Made by a program: the position numbers and the translations under genes
The notes under the pieces: model-generated
What the model saw: the letters and a program-made list of their open reading frames with translations, nothing else
Database searches by the model: none
Told to the model about the DNA's origin: nothing
Assembly: GCA_910589275.1 (NCBI GenBank)
Contig: CAJUTH010000002.1
Coordinates: forward strand, 1-64,000
Direction: 5' to 3'
Length of the DNA stretch: 64,000 nt
Origin: an uncultured Dorea sp.
Lineage (GTDB): Bacteria; Bacillota; Clostridia; Lachnospirales; Lachnospiraceae
Shown here: positions 1 through 11,721 of the stretch, one piece after another
Numbering within the stretch: position 1 is the first letter of the stretch
How the letters are laid out: each line of letters opens with the position of its first letter

Positions 1-16
1 ATCTACGCGTTCTCAC

Positions 17-42
17 GGACTTTGCAGCAGAGTGCAAAGTCC
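17..42. repeat. Perfect 10-bp hairpin at the window edge
   Basis: GGACTTTGCA at 17-26 is complementary to TGCAAAGTCC at 33-42 with a 6-base loop. The same ten bases GGACTTTGCA occur at 47553-47562 inside a larger folded element, so this may be the end of a related dispersed repeat cut by the window boundary. Its left context is missing. Confidence 0.6.
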
Positions 43-85
43 TGGGCTGAACTGTTACAGAATTTTGTCTGTGTTTTATATGAGC

Positions 86-114
86 TTGCCCTGACCGGGG
101 AACTAAGGTATACT
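86..114 (+). promoter_or_regulatory. Probable sigma-A promoter of the cyclase operon
   Basis: TTGCCC at 86-91 and TATACT at 109-114 are separated by 17 bases. The start would be near 121, about 60 bases before the chosen cyclase start codon. No other promoter is evident before the three signalling genes, which are tightly packed and probably co-transcribed. Confidence 0.6.
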
Positions 115-181
115 GAAGTGAATAGCGAAGAGCATTTTCATGAAAATGGACGGGCATTTTATGGAAATGGAAGGAAAAGGA

Positions 182-2017
182 ATGGACGGCATCATGAAGG
201 GACATAGGAAAAACAACAGAAAAGCGCTGTTTCTGATGGCGGCAGCCGCGGCGGTTTTGACATTTCTGGCAGCATTGGGCTTCTTGCAATCGGCGGATCT
301 GCGGGTGTCGGACCTGCTGTATCAGAGCCGCGCGGCTTCCGATGGGGAGATTGTGCTGGTGGGAATTGATCAGCGTGCGCTGGAGGAGATCGGCCCTTAT
401 GACAAATGGGGGCGGAATATCATAGCGCAGGCCATTGAGGCGCTGAATGAATCGGAGGACTGCCGCCCGGCGGTGATTGGTCTGGATATTCTGTATGCCG
501 GAGAGACGGGGGAAGAGCCGGACAGAGAGCTTTCGGAGGCGGCCGGGAAATATGGAAATGTGGTGGCGGCCTGTGCGACTGAATTTGGGGATGTGCTGGC
601 GGATTCAGGGGATGGAGATTATGTTCTCGATAAGGGAGCGGTAACCGCCTTTGAGGAGCCTTACGACGCGTTAAAGGCAGCGGCGGAGCAGGGGCATATT
701 AACGCGATGCTGGATACGGACGGAATCCTGCGCCATCATATGCTGGAGCTGGAGCTGCCGGATGGGAGGAAGGTTCCCTCCCTTGCGCTGGCGGCGGCAG
801 AGAAGTACCGGGTGTATCACGGCATGGAGGCGGGAAAAAAGCCGCCTGTGGATGGGGAAAATTTCTGGTACGTGCCTTTTTGCGGCAGGCCGGGCGATCT
901 GTATGGAGAAATTTCCGTGGCGGATCTTTTGTCCGGGGATATTTCAGCGGATTATTTTGCAGGGAAGATCGTGTTGATCGGGCCCTATGCAGCCGGACTT
1001 CGGGACGGGTATATCACAGCGGCGGACCATGCCAAACTTATGTACGGGGTGGAATATCAGGCGAACGTGGTTCAGGCGCTGTTATGGGAAGACTATAAGA
1101 AGGAGGCCGGAGAGGGGATTCAGCTTGCATGCTTATTTCTTGTGCTGTTGGCAGCGGCGGCCGGTTTCTGGAAGCGGCGCGTACGGACTGCTACGGCGTT
1201 GTGGGTGATTCTTTGCGGCGGCTATCTGGGGCTGTGCCGCATAGCTTACGGTATGGGCTGGATTTTACATGTGCTTTGGATCCCGGTGGGGGTGACGATT
1301 CTGTATGGCGGAACTCTTGCGGTCAACTATATTACGGAAGCGGTGGAAAAACGGCATGTAACCAGCACCTTTAAGCGGTATGTTGCGCCGGAAATCGTAA
1401 ATGAGATATTAAAGGAAGGAACCGACAGCTTAGGGCTGGGCGGGAAGCTTGGCAATATAGCAGTATTGTTTGTAGATGTGAGAGGATTTACGCCGATGTC
1501 GGAGCTTTTGGAGCCGACGCAGGTGGTGGAGATATTGAACCGTTATCTTTCGCTGATTTCTGAGTGTATTTTAAAGAACGGCGGTACGCTGGACAAGTTC
1601 GTGGGAGATGCGGCTATGGCTTTCTGGGGCGCGCCGCTCCCACAGCAGGATTATGTGATGCATGCGGTGCGGGCGGCGGCGGATATGGTAAGCGGTTCGC
1701 AGAATCTATCGGAGGAGCTGATGGAACAATACGGCAGGACGGTGGATTTTGGGATTGGTATTCATGTGGGGGAAGCGGTAGTGGGAAATATCGGTTCCCC
1801 GGAACGGATGGATTATACGGCGATCGGCGATACGGTAAATACTGCCGCCCGCCTAGAGGCCAACGCGCCCGCCGGGACCATCTACATATCCCGGGCGGCG
1901 GCTGATGCGCTGGAAGGCAGAATCCGCGTAAGGTCTCTGGGTGATACGGTTAAGCTGAAAGGGAAAAAGGAAGGCTTCGAGGTTCTGGTTATGGAGGATA
2001 TTCTGGAACCGCGGTAA
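182..2017 (+). CDS. CHASE2-domain class III adenylate/guanylate cyclase
   Basis: Membrane-bound cyclase predicted to make cAMP (or cGMP). A short cytoplasmic start is followed by a membrane segment, then an extracytoplasmic CHASE2 sensor domain (about residues 30-300), two or three further membrane segments (about 310-395), and a C-terminal class III catalytic domain. The catalytic domain has the metal-binding stretch FVDVRGFT (about 430), DKFVGDAAMAFWGAP (about 470) with the purine-contacting Lys, and MDYTAIGDTVNTAARLE (about 543) with the base-specifying Asp and the Asn/Arg pair, so it looks active. ATG 182 is preferred over the upstream in-frame ATG at 140 because GGAAGG lies 7 bases before it. 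First gene of a three-gene signalling operon; the next gene starts 16 bases after the stop. Nucleotide specificity is inferred from family residues only. Confidence 0.88.
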   Translation: MDGIMKGHRKNNRKALFLMAAAAAVLTFLAALGFLQSADLRVSDLLYQSRAASDGEIVLVGIDQRALEEIGPYDKWGRNIIAQAIEALNESEDCRPAVIGLDILYAGETGEEPDRELSEAAGKYGNVVAACATEFGDVLADSGDGDYVLDKGAVTAFEEPYDALKAAAEQGHINAMLDTDGILRHHMLELELPDGRKVPSLALAAAEKYRVYHGMEAGKKPPVDGENFWYVPFCGRPGDLYGEISVADLLSGDISADYFAGKIVLIGPYAAGLRDGYITAADHAKLMYGVEYQANVVQALLWEDYKKEAGEGIQLACLFLVLLAAAAGFWKRRVRTATALWVILCGGYLGLCRIAYGMGWILHVLWIPVGVTILYGGTLAVNYITEAVEKRHVTSTFKRYVAPEIVNEILKEGTDSLGLGGKLGNIAVLFVDVRGFTPMSELLEPTQVVEILNRYLSLISECILKNGGTLDKFVGDAAMAFWGAPLPQQDYVMHAVRAAADMVSGSQNLSEELMEQYGRTVDFGIGIHVGEAVVGNIGSPERMDYTAIGDTVNTAARLEANAPAGTIYISRAAADALEGRIRVRSLGDTVKLKGKKEGFEVLVMEDILEPR

Positions 2018-2033
2018 TAGGAGGCGTTTGCTG

Positions 2034-2867
2034 ATGGAACATATATGGAAGGTAACGGTATGGGGCGTCCGGGGGTCTTTTCCCATGGCGGATGCACGGT
2101 TTCTTAGATATGGAGGAAATACCTCCTGCATTTCGGCGGAGCATGGGGGACATACGGTGGTATTTGACGCGGGAAGCGGACTGGTCTCCCTCGGAAATGA
2201 CCTGCTGAAAAGAGGGAGAAAGAGCGTGGCTCTTCTTCTCGGCCATCTGCATATCGATCATGTGATGGGGTTGTTCCGGTTCCCGCTTCTCTATGACAGG
2301 GAGGCCGAAATCCACATATATGGGGCAGGAGGGTCCCCTGGCGGCCTGAAAGAAAGTCTGGAAATGCTGGCGGGGCCGCCATGGTGGCCGGTGAGGCTGT
2401 CTGAGTGCCCGGCACAGATCTATATCCATGAGGTTTCAGGAAAAGACTTTACCCTGTCACAAGGAGAAGAAGCGGGGCAGATCCGGGTTTCTTCCATGTC
2501 AGGCAACCATCCGGGAGGCAGCCTGATCTACCGGGTGGAAGCGGAGGACGTAGGGGTCGTCTATGTCCCTGATTGTGAAATGGATCCGGTGGTGGAACGC
2601 AGGCTGGAGAGATTCGCGGGAGAGTGCGCCCTTATGATATGGGATGCGAATTTTACGGAAAGAGACCATGAGAGGCACAAAGGCTGGGGGCATTCCTCAT
2701 GGGAGGAAGGAGCGGCGTTTGGCCGGAGGGCGGGGATTTCCCGGATGCTGATGACCCATTATTCGCCGGAATATACGGATGAATTTTTAAAAAATGAGGA
2801 AGACCGGGCAAAGCTGGAATATGAAAGATGTGAGTTTGCAAAGGAAGGAATGGTAATACGGATATGA
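2034..2867 (+). CDS. Metallo-beta-lactamase-fold hydrolase
   Basis: Soluble metal-dependent hydrolase of 277 residues. The metal ligand motif is GHLHIDH (about residue 69), and WGVRGSFP and YGGNTSC near the N-terminus are typical of a bacterial subgroup that often sits beside signalling proteins. Later metal ligands are seen in SGNHPGGS, YVPDCE and the C-terminal MTHYSPEY. AGGAGG at 2019-2024 is about 9 bases from ATG 2034, so ATG is chosen over TTG 2028. The stop overlaps the next start by 4 bases (ATGA). Its position between a cyclase and an HD-GYP protein suggests hydrolysis of a phosphodiester messenger, but this is inference; the substrate is not known. Confidence 0.8.
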   Translation: MEHIWKVTVWGVRGSFPMADARFLRYGGNTSCISAEHGGHTVVFDAGSGLVSLGNDLLKRGRKSVALLLGHLHIDHVMGLFRFPLLYDREAEIHIYGAGGSPGGLKESLEMLAGPPWWPVRLSECPAQIYIHEVSGKDFTLSQGEEAGQIRVSSMSGNHPGGSLIYRVEAEDVGVVYVPDCEMDPVVERRLERFAGECALMIWDANFTERDHERHKGWGHSSWEEGAAFGRRAGISRMLMTHYSPEYTDEFLKNEEDRAKLEYERCEFAKEGMVIRI

Positions 2868-4321
2868 AACAGGAGGAAATGAAGAAGATTCTGGAGATCG
2901 GCGTGTCGCTGTCCTATGAGCGGGATTATAACCGGCTTTTGGAGCGGATCCTGCAGTGCGCGATGGAACTGACCTTCTGCGACGCCGGGACGCTGTATCT
3001 GTGCGACGGGGAGGCGCTGCGTTTTAAGATCATGCGCAACGATACGTTAAAGACTTACTCCGGAGGAGATGGAAACTGGCCGGAGCTTCCGCCGGTTCCG
3101 CTGCAGAGGGAAAATGTCTGCGCACTGGCGCTCTTAGAAAACAGGACAATTAGTATCCGGGATGTGAAACACTGTGAGGAGTATGATTTTTCCGGCCCGC
3201 GCCGGTACGACGCGATGACCGGTTACGATACAAGGTCTATGCTGGTGGTTCCGATGCAGAACAGAGAAGGCGAGAAAATCGGAGTCCTGCAGTTGATTAA
3301 TGCACAGGATGAGGAGAAGAATGTCTGTGAATTTAATCAGAATGCGGTGCTGGCGATTGAGTCTGTGGCGTCCCAGGCGGCGATTACCATTCAGAACGTG
3401 CGGTATATCCGGGATATCCGGGAATTATTCCAGTCCTTTGTGCGGGTGATGTCCGCCGCAATCGACGAGAGAACGCCGTACAATGCGAACCATGCCCGTA
3501 ATATGGCAGAATGCGGAGGCCGTTTTGCGGATTATCTGGGAACCTGTAAAGGGCAGAAGCGGTTTTCAATGGAGCAGAAAGAAGAGCTGATCATGACCAT
3601 CCTTCTGCATGATATCGGAAAGCTGGTGACGCCGCTGGAGGTTATGAACAAAGCCAAGCGGCTGCTTCCGGAGCAGTACAGCGCATTCAGGCACCGCATG
3701 GAAGTGCTGCGGCTTAGGGCAGACATCGACCGGCTTGCCGGACGGATTACCGCCGGAGAGAAAGAGACAGCGGTCAGCCAGATTCAGGAGGCGGTCCGGC
3801 TGGTGGACGAGGCAAATGAGGCCGGGTTTGCGGGAGACGAGCTGTTAGAGAAGCTTGCGCTGCTCCGTAATCGAACTTATACCGGGGAGGATGGGGAAAT
3901 TCATCCATGGCTTGAGGAAGAAGAATACGCCATGCTGTCCATCCGGAGAGGTACGCTCTCAGGAGAGGAACGGGAAATCATGGAAGAACACGTATCTGTA
4001 ACCGACAAGCTCCTGTCCCAGATCCGCTTTCCGGCGGATCTGATGCATGTGCGGGAATGGGCGGCGGCCCATCACGAATACCTGAACGGAACCGGATACC
4101 CCAACCACAGGCGGGGGGACGAGATCCCCTACGAAGTGCGTATGATCACAATCCTTGATATCTTTGATTCACTGATAGCCGACGACAGACCCTACAAGCG
4201 CGCAATGCCGGTAGAGCGGGCGCTGTCCGTACTGGATAGCATGGCAAACAAAGAAGGCAAGCTGGATCCGGAACTGACAGAACTATTCATCCAGAGCCGA
4301 TGCTGGAATCCGGAAAATTAA
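2864..4321 (+). CDS. GAF domain / HD-GYP phosphodiesterase
   Basis: Cytoplasmic sensor-phosphodiesterase of 485 residues. The N-terminal GAF domain (about 15-175) should bind a small ligand or cyclic nucleotide. The C-terminal HD-GYP domain, known in the family to hydrolyse cyclic di-GMP or cGAMP, has LLHDIGK (about 247), HHEYLNGTGYP (about 402) and ITILDIFDSLIADDRPYK. The gap between the HD pair and GYP is about 160 residues, longer than in classical members such as RpfG, because of an extra helical, charged insert (about 265-365). Translationally coupled to the upstream hydrolase by a 4-base overlap. The GAF domain could read the cyclase product; this is untested. Confidence 0.88.
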   Translation: MKQEEMKKILEIGVSLSYERDYNRLLERILQCAMELTFCDAGTLYLCDGEALRFKIMRNDTLKTYSGGDGNWPELPPVPLQRENVCALALLENRTISIRDVKHCEEYDFSGPRRYDAMTGYDTRSMLVVPMQNREGEKIGVLQLINAQDEEKNVCEFNQNAVLAIESVASQAAITIQNVRYIRDIRELFQSFVRVMSAAIDERTPYNANHARNMAECGGRFADYLGTCKGQKRFSMEQKEELIMTILLHDIGKLVTPLEVMNKAKRLLPEQYSAFRHRMEVLRLRADIDRLAGRITAGEKETAVSQIQEAVRLVDEANEAGFAGDELLEKLALLRNRTYTGEDGEIHPWLEEEEYAMLSIRRGTLSGEEREIMEEHVSVTDKLLSQIRFPADLMHVREWAAAHHEYLNGTGYPNHRRGDEIPYEVRMITILDIFDSLIADDRPYKRAMPVERALSVLDSMANKEGKLDPELTELFIQSRCWNPEN

Positions 4322-4333
4322 GCGATTCAGATA

Positions 4334-4362
4334 TTGACATGGGGATGCAAGTATGCTATTTT
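4334..4362 (+). promoter_or_regulatory. Promoter of rplJL
   Basis: TTGACA at 4334-4339 and TATTTT at 4357-4362 with a 17-base spacer, only 13 bases after the HD-GYP stop and just before the folded L10 leader. Confidence 0.7.
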
Positions 4363-4369
4363 ATTAAAA

Positions 4370-4500
4370 GACTGCCGAAGACAGCAGGTGCTTCACTGAA
4401 GCGTAAGGATACAGACGCCTGCCGAGGAAGAATAGATTTGATACGGATGTATGAATTTACGAACCTCTATGTCTTCTGATATGGAGGTTTTACTATATCT
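4370..4500 (+). ncRNA. Ribosomal protein L10 leader with attenuator-like hairpin
   Basis: The transcript 5' of rplJ contains the elements typical of the Firmicute L10 leader: complementary CTGCCG- and CAGG-type segments around 4372-4432, including GCCTGCCGAGG near 4422. In this family L10 (with L12) binds its own leader and shuts off expression. It is followed at about 4459-4492 by an AACCTC...GAGGTT hairpin with a T-rich tail, which would serve as an attenuator. Boundaries are approximate; a covariance-model search would fix them. Confidence 0.75.
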
Positions 4501-4544
4501 ATCGGCGGTGTATAAACCAAAATCTATAAGGAGGTGCACCATTC

Positions 4545-5111
4545 GTGGCAAAAGTTGAATTGAAACAACCTATCGTACAGGCTATTGTAAACGATGTGGA
4601 AGGCGCTCAGTCTATCGTGCTGGTCGACTACCGCGGACTGACGGTTGCTCAGGATACGGCTCTTCGTAAAGAGTTAAGAGAAGCCGGAGTTGTCTACAAG
4701 GTTTGTAAGAACACAATGATGAAGAGAGCTTTTGAAGGCACAGATTTTGCTCAGTTAGACGAGTATCTGGAAGGCCCGAACGCTATCGCGATTTCCAAAG
4801 ACGACGCGACGGCTCCGGCAAGAATCCTTGCGAAGTTCGCAAAGGATGCGAAGGCTCTTGAATTAAAAGCAGGCGTGGTTGAAGGCACGAAGTATGACGC
4901 GGCGGCTCTGGCAGAGCTGGCGAAGATTCCTTCAAGAGAAGAGCTTATTTCCAGATTGCTTGGAAGTATGCAGTCGCCGATCACCAATCTTGCCCGCGTT
5001 CTCAATCAGATCGCGGAGAAGGGCGGAGCAGAAAACTGCTCGCCGGCAGAGTCTGGAGAGGCTGCAGCAGCAGATGCGGCGGCTCCGGCAGAAGCTCCTG
5101 CAGAGGCATAG
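4545..5111 (+). CDS. rplJ: 50S ribosomal protein L10
   Basis: Ribosomal stalk base protein, 188 residues, which anchors L7/L12 dimers to the large subunit and represses its own operon by binding the leader. The N-terminus (MAKVELKQPIVQAIV), the VDYRGLT segment and the KNTMMKRA stretch are characteristic. The C-terminus is a low-complexity Ala/Pro/Glu tail after the L12-binding helix, slightly longer than in Escherichia coli. The start is GTG at 4545 with AAGGAGG about 11 bases upstream. rplK and rplA are not adjacent; the preceding genes are the unrelated signalling operon. Confidence 0.97.
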   Translation: MAKVELKQPIVQAIVNDVEGAQSIVLVDYRGLTVAQDTALRKELREAGVVYKVCKNTMMKRAFEGTDFAQLDEYLEGPNAIAISKDDATAPARILAKFAKDAKALELKAGVVEGTKYDAAALAELAKIPSREELISRLLGSMQSPITNLARVLNQIAEKGGAENCSPAESGEAAAADAAAPAEAPAEA

Positions 5112-5171
5112 GGCGCCCGCAGGGAGAAAGAAATTGTTAAACGAACAAAATATAAAATGGAGGAAAATAAA

Positions 5172-5546
5172 ATGGCAAAATTGACAACGGCTGAATTTAT
5201 TGATGCTATCAAAGAGTTATCAGTATTAGAGTTAAATGATTTAGTAAAAGCATGCGAAGAAGAGTTTGGTGTTTCTGCAGCGGCAGGCGTAGTAGTTGCA
5301 GCAGCAGGCGGAGATGCTCCGGCAGCAGAAGAGAAGGATGAGTTCGATGTAGAGTTAGTATCTGCAGGATCATCTAAGGTTAAGGTAATCAAGGTGGTCC
5401 GTGAGATCACAGGTCTTGGACTGAAAGAGGCGAAGGCTCTTGTAGACGGCGCACCGAAGGTTGTTAAGGAAGCTGTATCCAAGGCAGAGGCTGAGGAGAT
5501 CAAGGCTAAACTGGAAGGCGAAGGCGCAGAGGTTAACCTGAAATAA
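5172..5546 (+). CDS. rplL: 50S ribosomal protein L7/L12
   Basis: Ribosomal stalk protein of 124 residues that recruits translational GTPases. The N-terminal dimerisation domain, an Ala-rich hinge (about 38-52) and the C-terminal domain with VVREITGLGLKEAKALVD are all present. ATG 5172 with GGAGG at 5158-5162 is chosen over an upstream in-frame ATG at 5157. It follows rplJ by 60 bases and is closed by a strong terminator, so rplJL form a separate unit here and do not read into rpoBC. Confidence 0.97.
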   Translation: MAKLTTAEFIDAIKELSVLELNDLVKACEEEFGVSAAAGVVVAAAGGDAPAAEEKDEFDVELVSAGSSKVKVIKVVREITGLGLKEAKALVDGAPKVVKEAVSKAEAEEIKAKLEGEGAEVNLK

Positions 5547-5579
5547 TCCAATCCATCCGATAGATTAATGGAAACAAAG

Positions 5580-5619
5580 AATACCGTCAGGACAAAGATG
5601 CCTAGGCGGTATTTTTTTT
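5580..5619 (+). terminator. Intrinsic terminator after rplL
   Basis: ATACCG at 5581-5586 pairs with CGGTAT at 5607-5612, with inner AGG/CCT pairing, followed by eight T. Confidence 0.9.
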
Positions 5620-5724
5620 GTCAATTTATCTCGAAAAATCTTTCGGAAACTATAGTAATTCTGTCAGATTCTTGGTAAAATCTGATTGGAGTGTGTTTTT
5701 TGACGAATGTGTGGGTGGATGAAA

Positions 5725-7539
5725 ATGGACATATTTGATGGAATTTCCCTGTTGGGCGGACTTGCTATGTTCCTGTATGGAATGCGCCTGATGGGAGACG
5801 GACTAAAAGCGGGATCTTCGGGAACTCTCAAAAAAGCCATGGAGAAGGCAACGAATACTCCGGTGAAGGCATTTCTGCTGGGGCTTTTAATGACGGCGGT
5901 GATTCAGTCGTCAACGGCGACGATTGTAATTACTTCGGGCCTTGTGGGCGCCGGGATTATTTCTCTGAGACAGTCGCTGGGCGTTGTGATTGGCGCAAAT
6001 GTAGGCACGACGGTTACCGGGCAGATCATCCGGCTTCTGGATCTGAATTCTTCGGGAACGTCCATCCTGCAGTTTTTCAATCCGTCTACGCTGGCGCCTC
6101 TGGCCATGATCATTGGCATCATCGTTGTCATGGGCGTGAAATTCAAGGATTCGGATAATATCGGCCAGATTATCATAGGATTCGGTGTTCTTTTTTCTGG
6201 GCTTCTGAATATGACGGACGCAGTGAGCGTCCTGACAGAAAGCGGACTTGTAGAAAAGCTTTTTGCGGGACTTGGAAATAATCCTTTGATCGGTTATGCG
6301 GTTGGGGCCGGAGTGGCGTTCGTCCTCCAGAGTTCCTCTGCGACGATCGGTATCCTGCAGGCATTTTCCACCTCCGGACAGTTAACCTTCAGCGCGATCT
6401 ATGCCGTGTTGGTGGGAATTTATCTGGGAGACTGCGTGACCACGGCGATTGTGTGCAATATCGGGGCGAAGCCGGATGCAAAGCGTGTGGGGATGGTCAA
6501 TATATTGTTTAATCTTTGCAAGTCGGCGCTGATCTTGGCTGCCGTGACGGTGATACACAGGATGGGATTTTTGGACGGAATGTGGAACAGCACTATTTAT
6601 TCGGGAGGGATCGCAAATACCAATACGGTGTTTAATCTGGCCTGTGCAGTCCTGCTGCTTCCGTTTGTGGGTCTTTTTGAGAGGTTCAGTTTCAGGCTTG
6701 TAAAGGAAGAGCCTGCCCCGTCCGGAAAATACGACGAGATGCTGGATGCGCTGAACCCGATATTTATTGATACGCCTGCTTTGGCCTTTGGACGCTGTTA
6801 TGAATTGCTGCTGGAAATGTGCCGGCTGGCAAGGAGGAATATTAATAAGGCCTTTGAGCTGTTTACGGACTATGACGAAATTGTCGTCAGGAAGATCGAA
6901 GAGGATGAGGATTACATAGATATCATGGCGGACCGCATCAGCAATTATCTGGTGCAGATATCCGCGAAGATTACCATGCCGTATCATGTAGAGATCATGA
7001 ATTACTATTTTTCAGCGATTACGGAGTTTGAACGGCTGGGGGACCATGCGGTGAATATTGTGAACATCGCGAAGGAAATGAAGGAAAATGACAATGCATT
7101 TTCAAGGGACGCCCTGACAGAACTGTCTGTGCTCAAGGAACTGCTTGACCGGATTCAGGATTATACAGCGGAGGCGTTCCGCAAACAGAACCAGACTGCG
7201 GCGCATCATATTGAGCCGCTGGAGGAAGTTGTGGACGACATGGTGAATGCTCTCAAGGAGAATCACTTGGAGAGGCTTCGCAGCAGGGAGTGCGATGTCT
7301 TTAACGGGACGGAATTTTTCAATTTGTTATCCGAGGCGGAGCGGATTTCAGATGTGTGCTCGAATGTGGGGGTGGCGACGGTAGCCAGAGCAAATCCAGA
7401 GATCAAGCATCAGGTACACGACTATGTGTCTATGCTCCATTCCGGCAGGGATGAGGAGTTTAACCGCTGCTACAAGGAAGCGCATGAGATGTATTTTGAT
7501 CTGTTGAAGAAAAAGGAACCGGGAATCCGAGTAAATTAA
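5725..7539 (+). CDS. Na+/phosphate cotransporter, NptA/PhoU-fusion type
   Basis: Inner-membrane symporter of 604 residues expected to move inorganic phosphate with sodium. The N-terminal half has two inverted Na/Pi repeats marked by QSSTATIVITSG (about 60) and QSSSATIGILQAF (about 205), with about 8-10 membrane segments up to residue 335. The C-terminal third (about 345-590) is a soluble, helical PhoU-like domain with the DHAVNIVN-type metal-binding motif. ATG 5725 is preferred; upstream in-frame ATGs at 5707 and 5719 have weaker ribosome-binding sites. It has its own terminator and sits between rplJL and rpoBC, an unusual place for a transporter. Confidence 0.92.
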   Translation: MDIFDGISLLGGLAMFLYGMRLMGDGLKAGSSGTLKKAMEKATNTPVKAFLLGLLMTAVIQSSTATIVITSGLVGAGIISLRQSLGVVIGANVGTTVTGQIIRLLDLNSSGTSILQFFNPSTLAPLAMIIGIIVVMGVKFKDSDNIGQIIIGFGVLFSGLLNMTDAVSVLTESGLVEKLFAGLGNNPLIGYAVGAGVAFVLQSSSATIGILQAFSTSGQLTFSAIYAVLVGIYLGDCVTTAIVCNIGAKPDAKRVGMVNILFNLCKSALILAAVTVIHRMGFLDGMWNSTIYSGGIANTNTVFNLACAVLLLPFVGLFERFSFRLVKEEPAPSGKYDEMLDALNPIFIDTPALAFGRCYELLLEMCRLARRNINKAFELFTDYDEIVVRKIEEDEDYIDIMADRISNYLVQISAKITMPYHVEIMNYYFSAITEFERLGDHAVNIVNIAKEMKENDNAFSRDALTELSVLKELLDRIQDYTAEAFRKQNQTAAHHIEPLEEVVDDMVNALKENHLERLRSRECDVFNGTEFFNLLSEAERISDVCSNVGVATVARANPEIKHQVHDYVSMLHSGRDEEFNRCYKEAHEMYFDLLKKKEPGIRVN

Positions 7540-7554
7540 TAAATGATTTGTAGA

Positions 7555-7582
7555 AAGAGCCTATAGTAATAGGTTCTTTTTA
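7555..7582 (+). terminator. Intrinsic terminator after the Na/Pi cotransporter
   Basis: AAGAGCCTAT pairs with ATAGGTTCTT (one G-T pair) around the loop AGTA and is followed by a T-rich tail. Confidence 0.85.
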
Positions 7583-7677
7583 TATGGTTACAGCTCATAG
7601 GGGTCTGACCCTTGTGGAGAGTAACTCTATATAGAAAAACCATATATAAAAACTTGGTAAAAATTTGAAAAATTTGG

Positions 7678-7707
7678 TTGACAATATGTGAAAGACCGTG
7701 ATATAGT
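7678..7707 (+). promoter_or_regulatory. Promoter of rpoBC
   Basis: TTGACA at 7678-7683 and TATAGT at 7702-7707 with an 18-base spacer. The upstream 50 bases are A/T-rich, like an UP element. Transcription would start near 7714, giving a leader of about 130 bases. Confidence 0.8.
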
Positions 7708-7741
7708 AAAAAATGCGCTACTGTGGGAAGTTGTGCTCACT

Positions 7742-7803
7742 GGATTGCGCCCAAAATTAGCGTGACAAGCTAATCTTTCGTTGAAACTGTAAGATTTTGG
7801 GCA
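7742..7803 (+). promoter_or_regulatory. Folded leader upstream of rpoB (three-way junction)
   Basis: GCCCAAAAT at 7749-7757 is perfectly complementary to ATTTTGGGC at 7794-7802. Inside are a TAGC/GCTA hairpin (7758-7772) and a TCTT/AAGA hairpin (7774-7794), which form a compact three-way junction. The last arm is followed by mixed sequence, not a T-run, so it is not a plain terminator. It could bind a protein or report transcription state in front of rpoB. I cannot assign it to a named RNA family. Confidence 0.6.
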
Positions 7804-7843
7804 CTTTGCTGCCTGCCAAAAAATAAACGAGGAGAGTGTGTCA

Positions 7844-11707
<3,864 letters not shown>

Positions 11708-11721
11708 GAAGGGGTGCCAGT

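Noticed and set aside
22..207. 61-codon frame at the window start
   Set aside because: It overlaps the hairpin, promoter and cyclase start in another frame, with no ribosome-binding site.
5006..5551. 181-codon antisense frame over rplL
   Set aside because: Ser/Ala/Thr-rich mirror of the Ala/Glu-rich L10 and L12 sequence; no promoter or ribosome-binding site.
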